Below are positions 1-5,085 of a stretch of DNA of 14,417 nt, piece by piece. The notes below the pieces were generated by a model. That model made no database searches. It was not told where the DNA came from and worked only from the letters and a program-made list of their open reading frames with translations. The stretch's first letter is position 1, and each line of letters opens with the position of its first letter. Source of the stretch: Candidatus Auribacterota bacterium (GTDB taxonomy: Bacteria; Auribacterota; JAFGBW01). The translations under genes were made by a program, and so were the position numbers. The stretch spans positions 1-14,417 of the forward strand of contig JAFGBW010000055.1 of assembly GCA_016932965.1 (NCBI GenBank). The letters are read 5' to 3'.

Positions 1-51
1 GAAAGGTCATTTTTTCGTGCTTTTTGAGGTTTCCAATACCTTCCTGTTCCC

Positions 52-79
52 AACTCAACACTCAAAATTCATAATCCAT
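52..79. repeat. Heptamer tandem repeat, four degenerate units
   Basis: Four successive 7-base units (52-58, 59-65, 66-72, 73-79) follow the pattern AAYTCAW with drift. The first 23 bases (52-74) recur exactly at 3908-3930, in the same 7-base phase. The tract lies in non-coding DNA. It resembles in style the short tandemly repeated heptamers known from cyanobacterial and other environmental genomes. Confidence 0.75.
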
Positions 80-111
80 TTTTTTTCCGCCTCTGCGGGA
101 GATAGTTTCAC

Positions 112-138
112 CATAAAGGACATGAAGAGTATGAAGAT
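112..138. repeat. Nonamer tandem repeat, CATGAAGAG-like, three units
   Basis: Three 9-base units at 112-120, 121-129 and 130-138 follow the consensus CATGAAGAG with one to three changes per unit. It looks like a decayed copy of the CACGAAGAR-type spacer repeats that I recall from many environmental bacterial genomes. It sits seven bases before a second, different 9-base repeat. Confidence 0.65.
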
Positions 139-145
139 TATTTTG

Positions 146-172
146 ACAGGATCAGGAGGATCAACAGGATCC
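146..172. repeat. Nonamer tandem repeat, ACAGGATCA-like, three units
   Basis: Three 9-base units at 146-154, 155-163 and 164-172 share the core AGGATC (consensus ACAGGATCA). The same family, also as exactly three units, occurs at 1848-1874. It is non-coding and lies between the CATGAAGAG-type repeat and the rest of the spacer. Confidence 0.7.
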
Positions 173-965
173 TATTCAACCAAAAATAAACAACTGGCAG
201 CCATTGGTCCTTCTTAAGCCTGTACGTCTTCAAACCCGTTCGGACACTTTAGCCCAAAAAATGAGAGATCGTTTTAGTCTGTTGTATTTTCATTAAACTC
301 GATTTTCTGTAATTCAAATTATACTCGCGTCTTTTCTGTAAGGTCAACTTTTTGATTTTTTACCGTTGATTCAGAATAGCCCTGGATCTTCCATAAAAGA
401 TGTCAGAAAGGGGTAGGTTATGAATGGCTTTCATGATATTTAGGCCTGTTTTTTACATTCCCAATCTCTGTTCATGCAATATTCATCCACTCCCAAGCTT
501 CTCAGTCTCCGGTAAAGCCGTACAGGATATCGATATGCCCGGGAGGCGTGAACCGGGAGCTTTTTTCATAGGGATCGTAAAAAATCCGCCCTTTGATGTT
601 TCCGCATAACATGTCATTTTATCTTTTGTTTCAGTTGATTCATATAATGGAAACATCATTTCCGGCAAATTCATCGCCCGACCGCACAGATAAGAAAACC
701 GATGACTTCAATTCCCAGAGTCAGTATAAATAGTTCCTCACTGCCCGCTGAAAAGTGTTGCGGGATGGAGTCATAATAGGATATTAACGAAATAATTCGC
801 ATCCGGTTTTTAAAAAAATGAAGGAAACTAAGAACCTGCCGGCCACTTGCAATGCCCGTGCCATGACAGGTGATCCCCCGATCCAATGGGAAATAGTTTC
901 CGATCATTTTGACCGGCTTGTTCATTTGAAAAAAATAGATGCCGGAATATTACATGATCAATGAA

Positions 966-1739
966 ATGAAGAAGATATTCATCAGGATAGGGTTTCTCTC
1001 ACTGCTGTTCTGCTCCGGATGCGCAACGGTCGCTACCAATACAATTACCCAGACTTCCACCATCGATGCATTGCTGGCCGGATCATACGATGGCTCGGTA
1101 TCGTGCCGGCAATTGCTTCAATACGGGGATTTCGGAATAGGTACTTTTGACAGGCTCGACGGTGAAATGATCCTCCTGAATGGCAGGATTTACCAGGTGA
1201 AGGCCGACGGCGCTGTTTACATGCCCGATCCCTCTGTTACCAGTCCTTTTGCGTCGGTTTGCCGTTTCGTCCCGGATAACCACTTTACCCTTCAATCCAA
1301 ATCCGATTATAAGATGATACAGGAAACCATCGATCAGGCCGTGCCCAATAAAAATATATTTTGTGCCGTCAGAATTCATGGAAGGTTTGCCTCAATGAAA
1401 ACCCGTTCCGTGCCGGCGCAAACCAAACCCTATCCCCTGCTGGCTGATGTGACAAAAAATCAGCCGGTGTTCAACATGGAAAGTATCCAGGGCACAATAG
1501 TCGGGTTCAGATGCCCGGATTTTGTAAAGGGGGTCAATGTCCCCGGATATCATTTTCATTTTTTAAGTGATGATTCCACCCGGGGCGGCCATATCCTTGA
1601 TTTCGTGCTGGATGAGGGGAATTGCGAAGTCGATGTCTGCCATCGTTTCCTGCTTGTTCTTCCGGAAGGTGGGAAAGGGATGGAACATCTTGATTTGTCA
1701 CTCGATCGTACCGGGGAACTGCAAAAAGTTGAAAAATGA
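966..1739 (+). CDS. budA: Exported lipoprotein alpha-acetolactate decarboxylase
   Basis: Alpha-acetolactate decarboxylase (EC 4.1.1.5) converts 2-acetolactate to acetoin. The family core is clear: GTFDRLDGEM at 59-68, PFASVCRF at 94-101, KTRSVP at 145-150, and GFRCPDFVKGVNVPGYHFHF at 180-199 followed by SDDSTRGGH. His196, His198 and His209 have the spacing of the three zinc ligands of the Brevibacillus enzyme; Arg147 and Glu67 match its active-site Arg and Glu. The first 19 residues (MKK, a hydrophobic stretch, then CSGC) form a lipoprotein signal with Cys19 as the lipidated residue and Ala at +2, which favours the outer membrane. I chose the ATG at 966 because it gives a normal signal peptide; in-frame ATGs at 939 and 954 add nine or four residues. 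None has a good Shine-Dalgarno sequence. No acetolactate synthase gene lies nearby, so its substrate source is unknown. The family call is firm; export is inferred from the signal. Confidence 0.9.
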   Translation: MKKIFIRIGFLSLLFCSGCATVATNTITQTSTIDALLAGSYDGSVSCRQLLQYGDFGIGTFDRLDGEMILLNGRIYQVKADGAVYMPDPSVTSPFASVCRFVPDNHFTLQSKSDYKMIQETIDQAVPNKNIFCAVRIHGRFASMKTRSVPAQTKPYPLLADVTKNQPVFNMESIQGTIVGFRCPDFVKGVNVPGYHFHFLSDDSTRGGHILDFVLDEGNCEVDVCHRFLLVLPEGGKGMEHLDLSLDRTGELQKVEK

Positions 1740-1847
1740 GTGTGTACCCCACGGAACCAGACCCGCCTGTCCATATCATTTGACCGGGTATCCGGTTTTT
1801 CCTCCGCTGGAGCCGATTTTATTTTTTAACAAGGAAATAAAATTCAG

Positions 1848-1874
1848 ACAGGACTTACAGAATCAACAGGATTT
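1848..1874. repeat. Nonamer tandem repeat, ACAGGATTT-like, three units
   Basis: Three 9-base units at 1848-1856, 1857-1865 and 1866-1874 all begin with ACAG, with consensus ACAGGATTT. This is the same repeat family as 146-172. It lies in the spacer downstream of the acetolactate decarboxylase gene, just before a hairpin-forming element. Confidence 0.7.
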
Positions 1875-1907
1875 GTTATTTCTCCGCCCCCGGATTCAAC
1901 CGGCAAT

Positions 1908-1957
1908 CTAGCCCGGATTTCACCATAATAGAAACTACGGTGAGAAATTGGGGCTAG
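1908..1957. repeat. Long imperfect inverted repeat with CTAGCCC ends
   Basis: The ends CTAGCCC (1908-1914) and GGGCTAG (1951-1957) are perfectly complementary. After one mismatch and one possible G-U pair, 1917-1921 pairs with 1944-1948. Past a two-base bulge, 1922-1924 pairs with 1939-1941. A partial direct repeat of the left arm (CCCGGATT) stands at 1889-1896. The element lies between two convergent genes (ends at 1739 and 2013), so it may be a bidirectional terminator, although no T-run follows on either strand. A REP-like or miniature mobile element is the alternative. Confidence 0.5.
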
Positions 1958-2012
1958 CACCAGCGAAGAAAGTCATGCGTGTCATTCGCGGTTTTTAATA
2001 TCTTCTGCCAGA

Positions 2013-2564
2013 TCAGGCCGGGTCCTTCGGCAAAGGATAGGGGACGGTCTTACTCCCAGTGACGAATCCATAAACAGCCAGGGCATAGCCGATGCTGGGA
2101 TCAAGATTCGGGGCGTTTTCCTTGATTAAAATTCCAGCTGCGATGGAGGCTGATTCAGCGGCTTCTTCGAGCGACAATCCCCAGAGGTCCTTGATTTGCG
2201 TGTAACGGGGTTCCAGTTGTTTCTGCGTTTGAAGAAAGTCCAGAAGCGGCTGGTCCTTCCGGGAAGGCGTCTGGCTCATCCGTTCCTCGTCGAGCCGGAT
2301 TTCCAGCTTTTTGAGGACATGCTGCAGTATCCGGACGAGTTGGGGTCCCATCAGGTTGGCGGAGTCCGTTAAAAACATGTCTCCGGGATGAATGCCTGTG
2401 AGCGGCAGTCCGAACGAGCGGAATAAAAAAGTGCCTGCCATGCGCGCCGCCCCGGCAATCAGGGTCTGCGCATGCGGCCACGGGTCCGTCTTTAAAGTGG
2501 CAGAAGTCACGTCTGCGAAATCTTCAGCAGCACCGAGCTGTTCTTCACTGATGGTTCCCAGCAT
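2013..2564 (-). CDS. Unrecognised 183-residue protein
   Basis: I do not recognise this family. The frame is well supported: an AAGGAAGAG ribosome site lies about six bases before the ATG at 2564, and third positions look G+C-biased as in a real gene. The product looks soluble, mostly helical and mildly acidic, without a signal peptide. Residues around 37-65 are alanine/glycine and phenylalanine rich and could form a short hydrophobic helix. Residues 85-130 are charged and amphipathic, and the C-terminal 30 residues are moderately hydrophobic and end in a proline-rich tail. There are no cysteines, no histidine pairs and no nucleotide-binding motif. The gene stands alone, convergent with the acetolactate decarboxylase gene and divergent from the STAS-like gene. 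Real gene likely; function unknown. Confidence 0.7.
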   Translation of the reverse strand: MLGTISEEQLGAAEDFADVTSATLKTDPWPHAQTLIAGAARMAGTFLFRSFGLPLTGIHPGDMFLTDSANLMGPQLVRILQHVLKKLEIRLDEERMSQTPSRKDQPLLDFLQTQKQLEPRYTQIKDLWGLSLEEAAESASIAAGILIKENAPNLDPSIGYALAVYGFVTGSKTVPYPLPKDPA

Positions 2565-2744
2565 GTTGTCTCTTCCTTTATCTGCTCCCGGTATTTCAAT
2601 GCATCTCTCAAGGTTTCCTTTTTCTTTTATCTATTTTCTTCCGTGTTCATTCAATGATATTTTTTTATGATCAAAAATTCTTAAATATGATTTTGAAAAA
2701 AATCATTCGGCATGCCTGAAAAATATCAATAATTCAGGAAAGTG

Positions 2745-2773
2745 TTGCTTAAAGAAACCTTTTTTATTATAGT
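2745..2773 (+). promoter_or_regulatory. Candidate sigma-70 promoter for the STAS-like gene
   Basis: TATAGT at 2768-2773 matches the -10 consensus in five of six positions. TTGCTT at 2745-2750 stands 17 bases upstream as a weak -35 (three of six). Just upstream, CCTGAA (2715-2720) and TTCAGG (2733-2738) form a spaced inverted repeat that could be an operator. The spacer 2565-2744 is otherwise AT-rich and featureless. Confidence 0.4.
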
Positions 2774-2784
2774 AACCTAACCAG

Positions 2785-2805
2785 GATGATTGATGACTGA
2801 TGAAA
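2785..2805. repeat. Short heptamer run GATGAYT, three units
   Basis: Units at 2785-2791, 2792-2798 and 2799-2805 read GATGATT, GATGACT and GATGAAA. The run covers the TTG and ATG codons (2790, 2793) that would give a longer STAS-like protein. This suggests they lie in a spacer repeat and supports the internal start at 2898. Confidence 0.4.
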
Positions 2806-2897
2806 ATCAGTTCCGTTTCATTCAGGCATGTTCTGTCAGTTCGATTTTGTCAGAACAGCATCTATTACATGTTGGACAACAGGAAGGAAAGACCAGC

Positions 2898-3266
2898 ATG
2901 CCATACTCAGTTTCATTTGATGAAAAGATGGGGATCATCGGGGTGGCTGTTTCAAGCCCCTGCGAAAAACAGGACCACTATGACGCCATGAATAGGACCC
3001 TTGAACTCTGCCGGGAGCATGCGTGTTCAAGAATTCTCGTTGATCTGCGGCATTTGAATACAAAACAATTTACCGTCACCGGATGTTATCATTTCGGCAG
3101 GACCCTGGCAGAACAAGGCGTGCCTTGTAAAATAGCACATGTATTGCCGGATGACGGCAAATCAAAAGAAAAAGTGACATTCACTTCCCTTGTCCAGATG
3201 AATCGCGGCGTGGCAAGCTGCGTGTTTGAAACAATGGAAGATGCCCGGGAATGGCTTCAGTTATAA
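2898..3266 (+). CDS. Small STAS / SpoIIAA-like domain protein
   Basis: The 122-residue product opens with MPYSVSFDEKMGIIGVAVSS, a beta-strand pair. A helix rich in Glu and Cys follows, then the strand RILVDLRHL, a second helix (TGCYHFGRTLAEQG), the strand KIAHVLPDD and a C-terminal FETMEDAREWL helix. This alternating pattern and the final xDAxxWL motif are typical of small STAS / SpoIIAA-like proteins, which act as regulatory partners or bind lipids; the actual role is unknown. The start at 2898 follows a strong ribosome site, AGGAAGGAAAG at 2881-2891. The longer frame from 2790 adds 36 residues unlike the family and runs through a heptamer repeat. There are five cysteines and no membrane segment. 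It may be co-transcribed with the next gene, 114 bases downstream. The domain call rests on pattern, not on a diagnostic motif. Confidence 0.65.
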   Translation: MPYSVSFDEKMGIIGVAVSSPCEKQDHYDAMNRTLELCREHACSRILVDLRHLNTKQFTVTGCYHFGRTLAEQGVPCKIAHVLPDDGKSKEKVTFTSLVQMNRGVASCVFETMEDAREWLQL

Positions 3267-3380
3267 TTGAGAATTCAGAAGGAACGCCTCCGGTGTTTTG
3301 TCTGCAATGCCTGAATCATTGTGATGTCTTCTATCCCTGATAGGAAGAGAAGGAAAGATAAAATAATAGGGAGTATTGCC

Positions 3381-3779
3381 ATGAAAGTGTTGATTAAAAA
3401 AGTCGACTGGTATTTGTCAGAAGAAATAAAAGAAGGGACGGTCACCTTCCAGATCGGGAATCATGATTACCATGCGTTTTCAATCCTGGATGATTATCCG
3501 GTCGGAGAGCAGGTGGAAGTGGAATTCGACCACCTCTCCCTTACCCATGATCCCTGGAATAATACATTCGATAAAAACCCCCAGAAAAAAAAATGCCTCA
3601 TCAATACCAAGGATTGGTCCTATGACGGATACGGCAGAATCATCTCCGTCAATCCCATCAGGGCGGATTTCGGGGACATCGTTCTGGATTTGGGGAAATG
3701 GTCCCATGACAAACGGCTCATCGGGGAATATATTTACTGGCCAATCTCAGAATTGAGCGTGTCCAGAAATAAAGAGTGA
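3381..3779 (+). CDS. Unrecognised 132-residue protein
   Basis: I do not recognise this family. The ATG at 3381 is chosen because GGGAG (3369-3373) sits seven bases upstream; an in-frame start at 3321 would add 20 basic residues with no ribosome site. The product is beta-rich and rich in aromatic residues, with six Trp. Its middle reads HLSLTHDPWNNTFDKNPQKK, followed by WSYDGYGRIISVNPIRADFG and a DIVLDLG strand, which could be an OB-fold or barrel-like small domain. It has one cysteine and no signal peptide. It follows the STAS-like gene on the same strand. Downstream, CTCCC (3856-3860) and GGGAG (3876-3880) before TTTCTT form only a weak terminator candidate. Confidence 0.6.
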   Translation: MKVLIKKVDWYLSEEIKEGTVTFQIGNHDYHAFSILDDYPVGEQVEVEFDHLSLTHDPWNNTFDKNPQKKKCLINTKDWSYDGYGRIISVNPIRADFGDIVLDLGKWSHDKRLIGEYIYWPISELSVSRNKE

Positions 3780-3805
3780 ATGGTTAAAGGAGAAGAATTT
3801 GACTG

Positions 3806-3840
3806 CCAGTCTCCAGTTCCCAGTCACTGATCACCAGGTA
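3806..3840. repeat. Heptamer tandem repeat, CCAGTYH-like, five units
   Basis: Five 7-base units run from 3806 to 3840. The first three are CCAGTCT, CCAGTTC and CCAGTCA, and the last two have drifted (CTGATCA, CCAGGTA). The unit resembles the CCCAGTC-type heptamers known from cyanobacterial genomes. It is non-coding, between the 132-residue protein gene and the diguanylate cyclase gene. Confidence 0.7.
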
Positions 3841-3907
3841 TTGATTCCTTGCATCCTCCCGCAATAACAGGGAATGGGAGTTTCTTGCTGGTGTTGGAAT
3901 TTCTTTT

Positions 3908-3935
3908 AACTCAACACTCAAAATTCATAACTCTA
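3908..3935. repeat. Heptamer tandem repeat, second copy of the 52-79 tract
   Basis: Four 7-base units at 3908-3914, 3915-3921, 3922-3928 and 3929-3935. The first 23 bases are identical to 52-74, and the fourth unit differs. A possible but weak promoter for the next gene follows it: TTGTTT at 3952-3957 and TTTAAT at 3975-3980, with a 17-base gap. Confidence 0.75.
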
Positions 3936-4013
3936 CCGTTTTAATATTAACTTGTTTTCCTTGTCTTCAATTGCTTTAATTTATGATCAAAGAAAGGAAA
4001 ATGGATTGCCCCA

Positions 4014-4913
4014 GTGAAACCGGATGAGATTTCATGTCATCAGATTTTTGATCATATGCCCGATGCCGTAATGTTTTTTGACTTGAACAGGAATGTTGCC
4101 TACTGTAATCAGGCCGCGGTTAAGATAAGCGGTTATCCGGAGAATGAGATCCATGGAAAGACCTGTCACGAACTTTTTGTGTGCAGGGATTTTAATGAGA
4201 GGGTGGCCTATTCTGGTGAATGTGTGTTTGACAGTGTCTTCCGTGACGGAAAGCCTGTCTCAGGGGATGTCTTTCTCATGCAGAAAAACGGAACCAAACT
4301 GCCTGTTTTTTCCAGAACCAGTCCCCTGATGAATGCCTCTGGAGCTATCATCGGCGCCTTGAGGATTTTTTATGACAACAGTCCGCGGTATGAAATGGAG
4401 AAACATGTGGAACAGCTTGAAACAATTGCCTATCTGGATCCCCTGACCGGATTGGCAAACAGGCGGTTCACCGAGGCCAGCCTCTCAGCCAGACTCGCTG
4501 AAATGAGACGGTATAAGTGGCCTTTTGGAATTCTTTTGCTCGATATAGACCATTTTAAATCCATCAACGATACCTATGGCCATGAAGCCGGAGACAAGGC
4601 CCTGAAATTTGTCTCTCATCTGTTGCTTTCCGTGGTGCGCACCTCCGATGTCATCGGAAGATGGGGCGGTGAGGAATTCCTGGCTGTTTTTGCCAATGCC
4701 GGAAGCCAGTCCCTCTCAGCCATTGCCGAAAAATTCAGAAGGATTCTTGAATCCTCAGTGTTCGCGTATGATCATGCTGAACTTAAGATGACTGTTTCTT
4801 CAGGCGGAACCGTGGCAAAGGAATCTGATACCATCGAATCGATTGTCAGACGAGCAGACCTCAATTTGTATCAAAGCAAACAAAACGGCAGAAACAGGTC
4901 CACGCTTGATTGA
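4014..4913 (+). CDS. PAS-GGDEF diguanylate cyclase
   Basis: Makes the second messenger cyclic di-GMP from two GTP. An N-terminal PAS sensor domain spans about residues 8-125, followed by a linker helix (126-140) and a GGDEF domain (about 141-297). The active-site loop is GGEEF at 218-222. The metal/substrate segment DIDHFKSIND is at 177-186, and an RTSD inhibitory site (209-212) stands five residues before GGEEF, so product feedback is expected. The family tail ADLNLYQSKQNGRNR is intact. The PAS domain carries Cys51, Cys57 and Cys70 in a GKTCHELF context, as in a PAS subgroup suspected of redox or metal sensing. No membrane segment or signal peptide is visible, so it is probably cytosolic. 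The start is GTG at 4014, 15 bases after AGGA (3995-3998), a long gap. An in-frame ATT at 4005 is better spaced but rare as a start. The gene converges with the glucanotransferase gene. Confidence 0.93.
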   Translation: MKPDEISCHQIFDHMPDAVMFFDLNRNVAYCNQAAVKISGYPENEIHGKTCHELFVCRDFNERVAYSGECVFDSVFRDGKPVSGDVFLMQKNGTKLPVFSRTSPLMNASGAIIGALRIFYDNSPRYEMEKHVEQLETIAYLDPLTGLANRRFTEASLSARLAEMRRYKWPFGILLLDIDHFKSINDTYGHEAGDKALKFVSHLLLSVVRTSDVIGRWGGEEFLAVFANAGSQSLSAIAEKFRRILESSVFAYDHAELKMTVSSGGTVAKESDTIESIVRRADLNLYQSKQNGRNRSTLD

Positions 4914-5085
4914 TAGGACGGGACTCGATCCGGATATCATCCTGAAAATCTATTCCGGACCGGTTGATTACTTCGTCCGCAAGGGAAATGAATCAATGAA
5001 AAAAAAACATCGTCCGGCCTGATTGTGAAAAAGCCGTCCGTTCCCCCGGTCCTTTGCTTGCGTTCCCCCAGATGAGGAGCCCACT

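Larger units (their letters stand above)
1..938. other. Gene-poor spacer with short tandem repeats
   Basis: No reading frame here has a convincing start, ribosome site and protein-like sequence together. The open frames at 424-609 (+), 483-674 (-) and 671-925 (-) are short, overlap each other, lack Shine-Dalgarno sequences and resemble nothing I know. The first 175 bases hold three tandem-repeat tracts listed separately. The remainder (about 180-938) is AT-rich sequence with no clear terminator, RNA gene or mobile-element end. A decayed gene between 670 and 930 cannot be excluded. Confidence 0.6.

Noticed and set aside
52-172. The tandem repeats as a CRISPR array or replication iterons
   Set aside because: Units are 7 or 9 bases, contiguous and without unique spacers, so not CRISPR. 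No replication initiator gene or clustered DnaA boxes are nearby, so no support for an origin.
671-925. Minus-strand 84-residue open frame and its neighbours at 424-609 (+) and 483-674 (-)
   Set aside because: No Shine-Dalgarno sequences, no recognisable protein pattern, and the frames overlap each other on opposite strands in AT-rich spacer; more likely chance frames.
2790-2897. Longer N-terminus (36 residues) for the STAS-like protein
   Set aside because: The region overlaps a heptamer repeat, does not resemble the family, and a much stronger ribosome site precedes the ATG at 2898.
4915-5019. Open stretch after the diguanylate cyclase that translates as RTGLDPDIILKIYSGP and onward, ending at a TGA
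   Set aside because: It reads like protein for about 34 codons but has no start codon or ribosome site and I recognise no family; a gene remnant is possible but not supportable.
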